Positions 9,721 to 21,706 of a stretch of DNA of 64,000 nt are shown here, piece by piece. Within the stretch, counting starts at the first letter, position 1. Each line of letters opens with the position of its first letter. Below the pieces are notes generated by a model, which ran no database searches, had not been told where the DNA came from, and was given only the letters and a program-made list of their open reading frames with translations. The translations under genes and the position numbers were made by a program. This DNA is from Cylindrodendrum hubeiense. Its lineage: Eukaryota > Ascomycota > Sordariomycetes > Hypocreales > Nectriaceae. The stretch is from positions 1-64,000 of the forward strand of contig JAANBB010000054.1 of the NCBI GenBank assembly GCA_014621425.1, in the 5' to 3' direction.

Positions 9721-11438
9721 CAATGCCACAAGGGTCTACTACACAGCGTGCATGCGTCTAGACTGTCTTGGGGTGCCGATCTTAGCGTTTCCCACTGTCT
9801 GTGTACGATGACGATTTTCGAGCACGCAGGGACGTGCCGATGACGATCAGCTTCTTGGCTGAGCTGAAAGGCGACAACTACTTCACCAATACGTAGCGCC
9901 GAAACTGGATAAACGCATATATTGCTGATGTAGTCGACATCTCGATACCACATTTGGGCAGCATTGCAGCTTCGGCTGATCCGAAATACGAGGACGCGTA
10001 GTTTAACATCTGAGGGGAAACTGGCAGTATGGTATGCTCAAGGCCACGGCAGCCCACACATTTATGCAAATGATATGTGGTGCTCGATAAAAAGCAAGAT
10101 AGAGTTTATGGCGTTGACAATACCCGTCTCCTATTTTTTCCTTGGCTCTTCGATCCTTGTCAGGTTGTTGGCAGCTCTGGCACTCACATCCGTCAACCCT
10201 TCTGCAACGTCGCCTACGGTAGCGATACGAAGCCGATTGCTGGGCCATTCTCTTTTGAACCTCAGGGGCGTCGACGAACCCTCATGAAACCATAATGCAA
10301 AAGTGGCAATGACTCCACCTAAGCTGTACAGAGATGGATGTCAGGCTGGCAATGGCTTCGCCAAGGACGTGTTTCTTAGTGGTCAAACTGCGAAGCACTG
10401 GTGAGCTTCTTGGGCCCTTATTGCTCAACCGACCGTGTTTGAGCAATCACGTCAGGCTTACGCATAACTACATCGCTCCATCGTCATCAGTTAGCCACTT
10501 TGGGACACGTCGAAAGAGTGTACGCCGCCTGTCCATCGGTTGCTCATCACCCTGGAACCGCATCCTTTCTGCAGCATGCGCTTCTACCAAATGATACAGA
10601 GGGCTGTCCTTGGGGATTCTCCACTCATGTCGTTTCTCGACGGTCGCTATGTCTCAAGTGTAGCCGGATGCAACGTCTCCGCCCTAGCTTAGCCCATCGC
10701 CTGCCTAGGGCGCAATGTCTCAGAGCAGAAGAGCCTGAACTTTCGAAGCGACTATCCGGAGGATGGTAACAGTAGACAAAACTTTCCTCACCAATAGCAC
10801 TACACCCAAAAGTAGACACGATTTTACCAATTATAGGACGTCGTAGATTGGTGCAATATCAGAGCTACGCTCAAGATTAGCCAAGGTCTGGGAAGACTGG
10901 GACCTACACAAAACTGAGCTGGTTCACATTTTCTGCTAGATTCCCATGTATTTCATCGGGAATCTCCATTGGGGCCCCCTTTAGAAGAAAGAGAAAGCCG
11001 ACTAGCTGCTCGGCCGATCTGTTGACGAGAAACTCATCCAGTTTAAATCCATGCCGGAATGGCGCGCCTCCTAACCATATTAATAAGCCCTTGTATCACA
11101 CCATCTCGTAGAATAATACTGCTAAAATCTTATAGGTAGTCAAGGGAAAAGGGCGTTAAAATAAAAAGAAACCATTAAACTCAGTAGTGTGCAGTCAAAT
11201 GAGTTCACTATCCGACGAGCAAAAGAATCACAACGCCAAAATGAGTCATATGCCACTAATGCCCCTCATATACGCATCGCTGCCTGTAATCCTCATTACA
11301 ATGACAAGTTTCTGATTAGTCAATACACTTAATTGTTTCATATTTGCCAGTCTCCGACTGTGCATTGCTATTGTGCTAAATCTCTTCGACATACCCTATA
11401 CAAGTTACCCACACCCCCAGAGGTGCCAAATAACACCT

Positions 11439-12561
11439 CTAGTTTGGCCTCCTTAGTCCCAGGCAATCCAAAAATGGCCCATCATGACAAGCGACAAGGT
11501 ACGCTTTATCCTTGTCCGACTCATTGAAGTGCTTAATCTTGGACCACGCAGGTACCGCAAACGTGTCGCGAGATATCCAGTTAAAGACGACGGTCTGGCC
11601 CGAAGGCGTTTGCACCTCAGTACGACCCTTGCCCTGGTAGCAGTGATAGATGTACGAGCTGCTCTCTTGCGACTCTACCGTCGTCCCGGGGTCCAGGCGC
11701 TCGGCTTGCACGCCAAGAATGTTGGACAGGGGTTTCCCATCCTTTCCAGTGTAGTGGTAGATGGCGTATTTGTCCTTCGAGGAGTTGAGAGCCACTTCGA
11801 CAGGACCCCAGGGGTGACGCCACTCACAGGGATCAGTGGCGCTGTGGCTTTGTCAGTACTTGTAGATAGTCTCGAGGTATAACCGTGTTTCAGAGAGAGA
11901 CTGGTAGGAGTGACTTACGTGCTGGGGTATCTCGGACTGGCGTAGCCCTCGGCGAAATGCACCGGGGCATATCGGAACAGTGGCAGGTTCAACATATCCA
12001 ACCAGATAACGGGGCTGTTGCTCTCATTGCCATGATCATGCCAGTGCCATGGCGGTGTTACCACAACATCGCCTCGGACTAGAGGCATCTTCTGTCCTTC
12101 GACAGCTGTGAATCCTTCTCCGTCGATGATGAATCGACACGCAAAAGCAATGTGCCTGTGCGCTGGCGCTGTCTCACCCGGATTGACTAATTGCAAGCCA
12201 CCATAAATGGTGTCTGTGGTGTATGGTGAAGCTAGACATGTGTGAGTAACTTCGAGGCTGCAGATAGGATAATAACGTATAGGAACTTACTCATGCTTGG
12301 GTTCACCAGCATTAGTACTCGTCTCTCAGCCTTCTCCTCTGGTACCAACCGACCCGCTGTTTGCAGGTAGGGCAACGCTTCCTCGTACTTCCACATGTGC
12401 GCCTTCGCGGTGGGGCTGGGGCTTTGCGGAACCATGACATCCATTTGAGACCACAAGGGCTCTAGGTGCTTGGAGGGGAGGGAGCTGAGATACGACTTCA
12501 TCTCGTCGGTCTCAACCTCCGCCGAGGGCGCATTCTTTTCTGTGCTGACGTAGCCGCCCAT
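11439..12561 (-). CDS. Gentisate 1,2-dioxygenase (bicupin)
   Basis: Three exons (12291-12561, 11919-12231, 11439-11841) with GTAAGT donors give 328 residues. The enzyme opens the ring of gentisate with O2 and Fe(II) to give maleylpyruvate in the cytosol. The N-terminal cupin carries LQLVNPGETAPAHRHIAF, with the paired histidines that bind iron, followed by TPPWHWHDHG. The spliced stretch TATDPCEWRHPWGPVE and the C-terminal cupin (SSYIYHCYQGKGRTEV) match the expected length and layout of the fungal enzyme. It is divergently transcribed from a fumarylacetoacetate-hydrolase-family gene 493 bp away, which supports a ring-cleavage catabolic unit. Salicylate- or homogentisate-type cupin dioxygenases are less likely alternatives. 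Confidence 0.88.
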
Positions 12562-13054
12562 CTTGGATGCTTTGATTCTGATGTCTGGATTTCGAAGCGA
12601 CAATGGTGGATGGCTTGGATGAGTATAGCTTGGTCGGAGTAGTCGCACTCAAGGCGTTTGGCTTTATAGAATCGAGCTGAGGATCAAATGGCCGTTTCCA
12701 GGGATTGGAAACAGAGTGAGTCTGGGGCACAGTCGTCAATGTTAGCGTAGCCTGTGAGCATGAGCTGATTAACCCGGATCTAGTGGCCGAGGTTTGCTCA
12801 GTCTAGATCCGAAGGGTTACAATCCTTTGAGGATCTCGGAAGGGTTTCATTCGGCTCCGCATAATCCGGAAGCTGCCTCGGAACGCGGCTTAGAGGTTAG
12901 ATGGCGGGCGGTCTTCCGGTCGGGATGCCCTCTGATTGGTCCACCACCCTCAACGCCCCCGTTGCATCATCGCATCAAGTCTCGCAATCAGTCCCAGTCG
13001 TCATTTTACAGAGCATTTATAATCAGAAGTAAAGACTCGACAAGAAGCTCCAAA
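12562..13054. promoter_or_regulatory. Shared divergent promoter of the gentisate module
   Basis: These 493 bp separate two divergent genes of one pathway, so both promoters lie here. The stretch 12775-12945 is rich in CGG and CCG triplets (for example CGGAAGCTGCCTCGG around 12868), the type of half-site bound by Zn2Cys6 proteins such as the regulator encoded nearby. No specific site can be assigned. Confidence 0.4.
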
Positions 13055-14083
13055 ATGCAACGCCTGTCAAGAAAAATATCATCTCTATCCCGCAACATGT
13101 CTTCCTCTGGCTGGTCCCGTCTTATCCGATTCGTTGACGACAACGGCAACGAGACCTTTGGCGACCCTGTCGTTAAGGATGACAAGGAATTCGCGGACCG
13201 TCTCGCGCGAAACGATCTTTGGGCTGTTGAGTACAAAGGCCAAAGTCCTACGTCAGCTCTGAGCAAGGGTGAGAGCGTGCACGTCAAGGCCATCAGGGAT
13301 ATCCTTCGGCCCGCCGATGTGCCAATCATTCGCTGCATTGGCCTCAACTACATCCAGCACAGTAAGTCAGCCCTATTATGCACGAGAGAGTGAAAATAAT
13401 GACACATTATCTTAGTTAAGGAGGGCGGTCGCACACCCCCACCGTACCCCTCATTGTTCATCAAGCCTTCCACCTCTGTGACTGGCCATGCTGAGGACGT
13501 ACCCATTCCCAAGGTTGCCCAAGACGGCACAATAGATTATGAAGGCGAACTGGTACGTATTGAACACATTTTTTTTTAAATGGATGATACATCTAACACC
13601 ACAAAGGCTGTTGTTATTGGAAAGGCTGGCAAGAACATTGCTAAGGCCGATGCGCTCTCTCACGTCGCTGGCTACCTCGTCTCCAACGACGTGTCAGCCC
13701 GTGCCTGGCAGCGCGATCCCAAGAAGGCCGGTGGTGTTCCCCAGTGGTGCTTTAGCAAGGGTTTCGACAAGTTCGCCCCTCTTGGACCCCTGCTTGTATC
13801 ACCTGCCGTTGTCGGCAACGCCTCAGACCTGACCTTAAAGACTCTTGTCAACGGTGAGGAGAGGCAGAACACTAGCACCGGTGACCTGCTATTTGGCGTT
13901 GAGGAAATTATTAGCTTTATTAGCCAGGGAACCACCCTCGAGGCTGGAACCGTTATCCTTACTGGCACCCCTTCAGGTGTCGCCATGGGCATGAAGGAGC
14001 CCAAGTACCTTAACGACGGAGATGTTGTCGAGGTCAGCATTACCGGATTGGGCCAGGTGAAAAACAAGATGGTCTTTGAGTAA
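13055..14083 (+). CDS. Fumarylacetoacetate hydrolase family protein (acylpyruvase/fumarylpyruvate hydrolase type)
   Basis: Exons 13055-13361, 13416-13552 and 13607-14083 give 306 residues. The FAH fold is seen in RCIGLNYIQH, KPSTSVTGHAEDVPIP, DYEGELAVVIGK (metal-binding acids), GYLVSNDVSARAWQ and TGTPSGVAMG. This C-terminal architecture belongs to acylpyruvases, fumarylpyruvate hydrolases and oxaloacetate decarboxylases. Beside a gentisate dioxygenase the likely job is to hydrolyse maleyl- or fumarylpyruvate to pyruvate and maleate or fumarate. A second in-frame ATG at 13097 (MSSSGWSR) would remove an Arg/Ser-rich leader that could be a mitochondrial presequence. The promoter is shared with the dioxygenase. 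Confidence 0.88.
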
Positions 14084-14154
14084 AAATAGAATTTAGTTAC
14101 ACAATTAGACTCAATTAGACTTTGCATACACTATATACACTGCCATGTTTCTCA

Positions 14155-16667
14155 TTACTCATTCAGAAGTTCCCAGGCTACTTGCATGTCGGTCAACCAT
14201 GACAAGTCATTAACATCAAAGTTGAACTCGGCGAGATCATGTTGGTTAAGGTCGGCTATTGGAGGCGCAAATTCATCCGCCAGCCTTTGCAGCAGGTCGG
14301 GTAGCTCCGGATCGGACGAAGCATCATACATGCCGCCGGGCTGAACCTCCTCATTCCCTCCCGACGGAGCCCTCCTACCTGTCATTCCTGTTGTGATTGC
14401 ACCGCTAGGAACAGCTTGCAATATCTTGGAAGATAGAATGTGTAGAGCTGCGACGCATCTGCGCGCCGATTGACCAAACTTCTCGTGAGCCTTGAGTACC
14501 GAAATCGCTTGACCCCAGGAGCGCCCAATATCCGCAGCAAGAAACACCTCTGGCCGAAGCGTGGCCGCTATGAGGACAGTTGCGGCCGAATAAATATAGT
14601 ATACCCGATACCACCAGGCAGGGAGGAGGCCCACGGTATCATTCAGGGTTTGGTGTGTGAGAAGGGTTGTGATAATGCTTTGAGCTGTCGACACGCAAAA
14701 GAGTGCGCCTTGCTCAACAAAGCGCCCTTGGAGAGTATCGTCGACTCTGGCGTGTTCTGCGGGCGACTGCGCGAGGCAAAATCGGCAGAGAAGAGGTCTG
14801 AGCAAGAGAATTCGCGCGTGAAGAAAACTGTGCATGCAAGTTAGCGTTTTGTGACACCGGGGTTGATAAAGAAGAGGGTACATACCGCATGCGAAGTATG
14901 ACAGCCTGGCGCTGCGAGATCTCATCCGTCGTAGTGTCCAGCAAGTTCCATTTAAGGTGGTTTGGCAGACTGTTCTCCCATTTACTTAGAGACCGGTCTA
15001 ATCGAACCACTTTATCAAGGTCTTGATCTTCGCCATCCGAGTCATGGTCTGTCGAGTGAGAATCTTTTGCCTTTGGACGAGCGCCTGACCCTCCGTAGAA
15101 AGCAATCATTGTCTGGTGGATGATCTCGTAAAGTCGAACGGACTCGACGAAAAATGAAGTATAACCTGTATCTTTTCTAGCCACCACCCCCGAGACACCA
15201 GCCCCAGGAGGAGATGAGAGAGGTAGAGGCACTGCGGTTGCGAGACAGCCCGAGATCATTGCAGGGCGTCCATGGGTAACAGATACCATCCTGTTCTTGT
15301 TAGCGCGTTGATCAGGATTACAGGAACCAAGACGTACCGATCCATTAACACACATCCATACCAAATCCTTCGCAGTAGCTCTCTTTCTCCAATATCTGGT
15401 CGATCTGCCGAGGTCTCTGGCAAATGAAGCCCCAGGCTTTGTGCCGTTCTGATGGCTGAACCGACGAGCATCCAGGTCTGGTGCGGGTGATAAGTGCTTT
15501 GTAGATACTGAGTTGTGACCAAGAGACATTGCACGAGCTCCAGAGATCCAGAGTCCCATGGACTCATGGGTAAGAGATCCTGTGCCCTTCGGAAGTAATC
15601 ATTGCTAGATTGTTCCCTCTGTTCTAAAGATTGAGACTCCAAGAGTTGCGTGGAAAGGGCGAGAACAATATTGAGAGTGGCGACGAAAGTTCGCTCGTCA
15701 AAGTCAATGGCTGTCCCAGCAAAAATGGCGTTGTATGCGCAAGTCCACCGTTGCCTGTCCAAGAACGGGTAAAGGGGATCTACATAGTACCAATACAACT
15801 CCATCAGGTGGTCTGCTTGCCGCCGCGGGGGAAGGACATAGGAAACATCCGGTGCCACCATGTCGCCGGTTCTCGCAGCCCCCATGACGGAATGAGACGA
15901 AGCAGGTACATGGCGAGTGCTGTAGCTTGACTTGCCCAACCTGACGTCAATGGCCTTTTTGATCTGTGCTGTGAAGGAACCTGCACTGCTGATGCCAAAG
16001 AACTCTCGAGTGCCCGCTTCTTCGTCAACAACGGCGGTCATGGAGTCGATCGCAGATGGGGTAGCTGAGCGAACAGAGGCGCCAACTTGGTGTTGACTGT
16101 GGTTTTCATCCGTATGCCTACTTCCGGGGGTTGTCCCCGCGGGAGATTGATTCGGCACGGGATGTGATCTAGGCCTTGACTCCAAAGGTGATTGTGATGC
16201 TGGGATGGTGTAGGCTATGCTTGGTCTGGGGCCCATTTCCGCTAACAGTGGTCGATATTGGTTATTGACCACCGGGGGGGATGAATAATTTCCATCGCGA
16301 ACTCCATGGTTATTCGGCTCCTCCATGTTCTGATTGCGGACGGCACTGTTGCAGCTGTATTTGCAGTTGTCTCGCAGACTTAGTTTCCTAGAACACGAGC
16401 CACATGCTATCATTGAGTCAGTGTATGTACTTCAATTGCATTTGATGACATAAACAGAAGTCAATAACGGAGTGATGGCATACGGCAAGCTCCAAGATCA
16501 GAGGCGAAACAGTAATAGCAAGATATCGCGCCTTAAAGGCGCCAACGCAACTACTTACTAGGACGGACGCCATCACATTTTATCTTCTTTGCCCGGCAGT
16601 TCTCACACGCAACGTCAATTTTGAGCCGCTTGGGTCTAGGCCCTTGAGCTCTCGAGTCTCCCGCCAT
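14155..16667 (-). CDS. Zn2Cys6 transcription factor with fungal-specific middle domain
   Basis: Four exons (16559-16667, 15338-16406, 14886-15290, 14155-14827) give 751 residues. The N-terminal zinc cluster spans the first intron: CENCRAKKIKCD, then TCGSC and a last Cys after RKLSLRDN, a CX2CX6CX6CX2CX8C pattern. A polar linker follows, then the fungal transcription factor domain with LLRRIWYGCVLMDR, the intron-spanning DRMVSVTHGRPAMI block, and RFLHARILLLRPLL. The C-terminus is acidic (DLPDLLQRL, FNFDVNDLSWL), suggesting an activation region. It ends 71 bp from the convergent FAH-family gene, so it is a good candidate regulator of the gentisate genes, but that role is inference from position only. 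Confidence 0.9.
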
Positions 16668-17164
16668 CCTCTGGGGAGGGTCCATTGGGCTTCCAGCATC
16701 CACTTAGACACAGCTGGGTTCTATGATGCCCCTGCACTGAGAGTCGCGAGACTTGCAGGTCACGGGATTCAACACAGGATAGCGGAGATGGGGCGGACAG
16801 GCCTCGGATGCAGAGCATAAACGGACGGGTGAATAATGCGGCGCTATGGCCAGAGATACGCGGAGTACTGGACGTGGATGGATGCTCGGAGTGATGCTCG
16901 GGAGGGAACTCGGAGAGGAATGTTCGGGAGCAACGTTCGGAGGGGAATCGTTTGATCTTGCACTCAACCGGAAGACCTCTGGCTCCGGCTGACTCTAACC
17001 GTCTACCTTTGTTCCGAACCAATCGGAAGTCGTTTCGGCTACACAATTACTCCATGAATTGCTTCCCCCACATTCCCCGCATCTCGCTTCTCGCCTCTCC
17101 GCCCCTCGCTTCTCCGTCTCCCCGACTCCGGCTTGTGTGCACTAATCCACGCCATGTCCATTCA
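16668..17164. other. Intergenic, promoter of the Zn2Cys6 gene
   Basis: Rich in CGGAG/CTCCG and GGGA repeats around 16850-16940 (several close copies of a GGATG/CGGAG pattern). No gene is visible. It serves as 5' flank of the regulator and 3' flank of the GFA-family gene. Confidence 0.45.
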
Positions 17165-17789
17165 TTATTTCCGCATCTCGTCGAACTGCGGAACGTCGTC
17201 CACGGCCTTGGCCCACACTGGCCTGTTCTTGACGAAAATCTCGCTGCCAGGCCGGAGGATGAGGCTACTGCGGGTCAGCGGTGGATCCATTGTCACTAAC
17301 AACAGAGCCAACTTACCCTCCGTCCAGGATTGATGTCCGGATGAGATGATACACTCCCTTTGCCGCGCCGGGAATTGTCCAAAGGGTGCATCCACAGGTT
17401 CCACAGAATGACTTTTCTTTGCGATTGCCGCTGGCCGTGTCCGTGAAGCCGAATTGTCGAATTGCAGCTCCCAGGTCTGAGATTTGCACGTCTTTGGTCG
17501 CAAACTTGGCAATCTGGTAAACTCGTGAGATTATGCTGATTCATTCTCGTAAAACTCCAAGACTTACCACTTGATGTGTGCCTCCAGCTCCTTTACTGCA
17601 GTGCTCGCAAAAGCATGAAAACACCGCCAGCGGCTCTGATGAAACGACAAACGTCACGGCGCCGCAAAGGCACTCTCCTGTGTACGGGACTGGCATTTTG
17701 GTGACGGCTTTGCTCACTTTCTGTCTCTTCGGTGCCGGTTCAGTAGCAATAGTTGCTTCCATCACTGGGTATTTCATTATATACGCCAT
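17165..17789 (-). CDS. GFA/CENP-V-fold (glutathione-dependent formaldehyde-activating-like) protein
   Basis: Exons 17568-17789, 17317-17513 and 17165-17267 give 173 residues. The fold is recognised by its zinc ligands: GECLCGAVTF, then FCEHCSKGAGG, and CGTCGCTLW in the second exon. The N-terminal ~35 residues are an extension before MPVPYTGECLC, so a start at the internal methionine is possible. Family members are small zinc proteins, a few linked to glutathione adducts; most have no assigned reaction. It sits just beyond the gentisate regulator. Some gentisate pathways need a glutathione-dependent maleylpyruvate isomerase, so a link is conceivable but unproven. Confidence 0.85.
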
Positions 17790-18237
17790 GGCCTCAAGGC
17801 TTCGACAACAGCTTAGTGGGGTGTACGGAGCCGGGATATGTCAAAGCCTTCCGAGATTAGGAGTCCGGACGGCTGTTCAAGGACTTCGGAATGGATGGTA
17901 GTGATAGAGGCACACCGCGAAAGACTTAGTCTTGACTCTTCTCACACCCCGTTTCTCAAAGCATGGGACTAAGCTCTTAGCTCAGAGGCCGGGTGGTTTG
18001 CCCAGGGAAAAGGCCTTGCTGTCTCAAAATGTAAACTGTGTCGTGGCCTAACACTCCACTGTGTTGGAGGGTTGAGTTTCTTCAGAAGGGAGATGGAAGA
18101 GATTGAAGTAGAAACGGAAAGGAGCAGGCAGGAATTACTTCAGGCACACGGTTGCAGCAGTCTAAGTCCCTTAGGTATTTCTAGATTTATCGTTTACATC
18201 TTGTGAGTATTGGTCTATTCTAGCTCATCATCTAAAT
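17790..18237. other. Intergenic, no gene seen
   Basis: Contains the 5' flank of the GFA-family gene and the 3' flank of the beta-glucosidase. I see no further structure. Confidence 0.5.
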
Positions 18238-20857
18238 TTATCGCCCAAAGACGGACTTTTCCAACTTGACATCAACGGATTGAATGATTTCAGCCGCTGA
18301 TAATCCCAGTGAAAATTGGTAGTCTCCTTCGTCAACCACCCATTGCTTTAGCTTCTCGTCATAATACGCGAGATCCCTAGTTTTAACGGACAGCTGAACA
18401 GTCTTCTTTTCTCCAGGCTGTAGCCTAATCTTCTGGAAGGCAACGAGAGCTTTAAGCGGGTGGTCAGCAGACGGTGTCGATCTCCCGGCATAAATTTGCA
18501 CCAGAGCGCCACCCTCAACACCACCTGTGTTGGACACATCGGCGGTGACCGTCCAGGCATTATCGGCTTGTTTGGTCACAGTCAAAGACCCATACTCAAA
18601 TGAAGTATAAGACAGTCCGTGGCCAAATGGGAAGTTGACCTTGGCTCGGTCAAGACGATCATAGTGTCGATATCCAACAAAGACGCCTTCGGCATAGGTG
18701 ACCTTCAGCTGGCCATTGACATATTCTCCCGGGAAGTTGCCATATGCTGGAGCGTCCTCGATACGCTTTGGGAAACTGACCGGTAGTCGGCCTTCGGGAT
18801 TCACAGCACCAGTGAGAATATCTGCGATGGAATGGCCGCACTCCTGGCCAGGGAACCAAGCTTGTACCACGGCCGCAACTTGCTCGAGCCAAGGCATCGC
18901 GATAGCCACACCAGTCGAGTTCACCACCACAGTATTCGGGTTGGCTGCAGCCACAGCTGACACAAGAGAATCCTGAGTGCCCTTGCGCGGCAGGTGGAAC
19001 GAATCCTGATCCCGACCTTCGGTTTCCCACTGAGGGTCGTGGCCAGTAAATACGATGGCGAAATCCGCATCTTGTGCGACTCGCACCGCCTCACCTTCGA
19101 GATCAGCATCGTGGTCTGACTCGAGTGAGAAGCCTACGCGCACGCCACTGCGACCCTCAAGGATCTTGAGGCCAATCTTGGTCGGGGGGTCGCTGCAGAT
19201 GCGCAATCGGTAGGTCTTGTCAGCAGCAAAGGTATGACGGAATTCCTCCTCGGGGACCGCCAGGAATAGGGAGCCCATGGGATCAGTGCAGTTGTTGACT
19301 TGCTCAAAGACGAGCTCATCATCGACAAACACACGCGTCGGGCCAAGCCCGGAACACGCGATATAGTGACTACCCGACTCGGCTGGCGTGAAATCTCCCA
19401 CAATCTCCAGTCTTCTCCAGAGCGACTCTTGGGAGCCTAGTGGTGAATAGGCGGAGGTGAGCTGTCCATGCAGAACTGACACCGGCTCAGTCTTGTCACC
19501 CTCGAACAAGAGGCGACTGAATCCTGGCTGCCCTTCGAGACTGACAACCTTGGCGCAGCTCCCATCGTGGCTGATAGCGGGAAGAAGGCGCTCTTTGTGG
19601 GCACCCTTGGAGTATGTAAACTCAGCAACATCCCCGAGGGCTTCGTGCAGGCCATCCCAGGGCGTAACCTTGCGATAGGCATTAACTGAAGCGCTGCCAC
19701 CGCCATGCGCCATGGCATCTTTGGAGAATCCTATCAAGGCAATCTTCTTTCCCTTCACATTATCTTTCACCAATGGCAGAATGCTGTCTTTATTTTTCAA
19801 CAGCACCATGCCCCGCGCACCAGCATCTCGGATCATGCTTCGCAGTTCAGGGCTGTCGGTGGACTGGCCACTTGCAGCAGGGTCCTCCAAGGCCTTCAAC
19901 TTGCGCGCGAAGCGAATAACGGCGCGAGCACGCTCATCGATGGTGCTCTCTGATACTTCGCCTCGCTTAATTGCTTCGATGACGTCGTCGGTTTTGCGAA
20001 CTCGTGGAGGTCCGGGCATTTCCAGGTCCAGACCGGCGTTGAACGCAGCGGCCACAGAGTTTGTGCCACCCCAATCACTCATCACGAGGCCTTCCCAGCC
20101 CCATTCACCTCGCAAAACATCTTTCAGTAGCCAATCGTGTTGGTCGCAGTGCACTCCGTTCAGGTGGTTGTAGGCGGTCATAAGCGCCCAGGGCTTGGCC
20201 TCCTTGACGGCAATCTCAAAGGGGCGCAAGTAGATTTCTCGCAGAGCGCGCTCACTGATAGTCTCATCGACTGTTGTTCGCGCCGTCTCCTGCTCGTTGG
20301 CGACAAAGTGCTTAATTGTGGCGGAAACTCCAGAGCTCTGAAGCCCCTGAATCACCTGAGAGCAGAGCTTCCCCGCAAGAAATGGGTCCTCGCTGAAGCT
20401 CTCAAAGTTGCGCCCTCCGAGCGGGTGGCGATGGATACACACCGTCGGGCCTAGCATGCAATGGACATTCTTGCCGCGAGCTTCTTTGGCGAGAGCGCGG
20501 CCGAACTTGTTTGCAAGCTCGACGTCAAAGCTGGCTGCAAGGTTGCATGCTGCAGGAAAACACGCAGATTTGATGCTGACATCTGTGGCTGCTGAACGCA
20601 CTCCATTTGGCCCGTCAGCAGTCTAAGGAGTCATATTAGCATACTTCTTGATAAAACCGAACCGTCAAGCCTACTCTAATTGAGGGAATGCCCTTTTCTG
20701 CTATATCGACAGTCTCAGAAAAGTTCTTGCCAACGAGGAGAGATATCTGAGGTGTTTGTTAGCGCCAGGTCATTCTCCAGAGGTCCCGCAGATGTCGTAC
20801 CTTTTCTTCCAGCGTCAGCGTGCTCAGAATCGCGTCCACTTCGGCGTTAAACTCCAT
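18238..20857 (-). CDS. Glycoside hydrolase family 3 beta-glucosidase with PA14 domain
   Basis: Exons 20801-20857, 20675-20746 and 18238-20622 give 837 residues. It should hydrolyse terminal beta-D-glucosyl residues with retention. The N-terminal barrel carries ADGPNGVR, GRNFESFSEDP, KHFVANEQE and the nucleophile region LVMSDWGG with Asp near residue 225. Then come the alpha/beta sandwich (MVLLKNKDSILPL), a PA14 insert around residues 410-525, and a C-terminal fibronectin-III-like domain (GHGLSYTSFEY onward). No signal peptide follows MEFNAEVDAILSTLTLEEK, so the enzyme is probably intracellular. It lies 850 bp from a sugar transporter on the same strand, which fits uptake and internal cleavage of a beta-glucoside. 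Confidence 0.93.
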
Positions 20858-21706
20858 CGCGATGATTGTCTTAAATGATAAATGGGTGGTGAATCTGTCG
20901 CAGGAAAGCCCCTCTTCTCCCCTGGACATTCCATCGCTTTTACTTGACCCCAACTTGAGCTTCAGTGGGGCTGGCCAATCACATCTCGTTCCGAGCTTCC
21001 TTCGGAACAGTTCTGAGCTACCGGAGGTTTTTCGGAGAGCTGGACACCACGTCCAAGGCGTGCTCGGATATCAGGGCAATAATGACTTGAACTCCACAGG
21101 AACCATTAGCGCCTTGAACCCCGAGTTTTTTATTCAGGCTAAACGTTGAGAGTTGGGGACGGCGTGCGGGGAGTGTCGGTGGAGTGATGGAGGAGTAATC
21201 AGCGCCATCATATTAGCTCACATCATTCAGAGCCAATGCACAGCATGAATCTACCCCGGATGATCTAGGTGCAATGTAGATCTGGTGTCACAAGGGGAGC
21301 CCGTTTGATTTGAGCCGCACGGCTGGATTCTGTGCGCGGAGTCACTGACGATGCAACCGATGTCATCATGTAGCTTGTCGTCTCTTCATAGTGGATTGGG
21401 AGGATAAAAGATAATTAATATCAAGAATCGGACCAGGACACTCCCTAGTATTCATTTTAGGTCGCTCACTCTCTAATGTATTGTGATAGCGTCGAAATTT
21501 GCTGCATCCCGCCAGGCTTTTCTCTCATCGTGACTTATCGCGCATTCACGTTAACTCTGATAATTCGAGTACAGGCAAATGAAGGGCGTAATATATATGG
21601 TATTGAACTATTAATCTAGTGTTATGACGGCACTGGCCAAACTAGAACTGCCATACGGCCCCGTATTGTCTGGATATCGCGGTAATATTGTTATCCATGC
21701 CCACAT
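20858..21706. other. Intergenic, beta-glucosidase promoter
   Basis: 849 bp with no gene. The part next to the beta-glucosidase start is its promoter; the far end is the 3' flank of the transporter gene. No clear repeat or RNA gene. Confidence 0.5.

Larger units (their letters stand above)
9030..11438. other. Intergenic region with diverged internal duplication
   Basis: No supportable gene in 2.4 kb. It contains the reductase promoter, an imperfect palindrome TGTCTCGGAGACA (9281-9293), two diverged copies of a ~110-140 bp segment (about 9332-9442 and 9580-9720) and further copies of the 8-mer TGTCTCAG (9335, 9583, 10716). The right part (10.9-11.3 kb) is AT-richer and featureless. Confidence 0.55.

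Noticed and set aside
15241..15559. Alternative start of a separate gene in the middle of the gentisate-locus regulator
   Set aside because: Splicing at 15338/15290 joins the conserved DR-MVSVTHGRP block in frame, so this is one gene.
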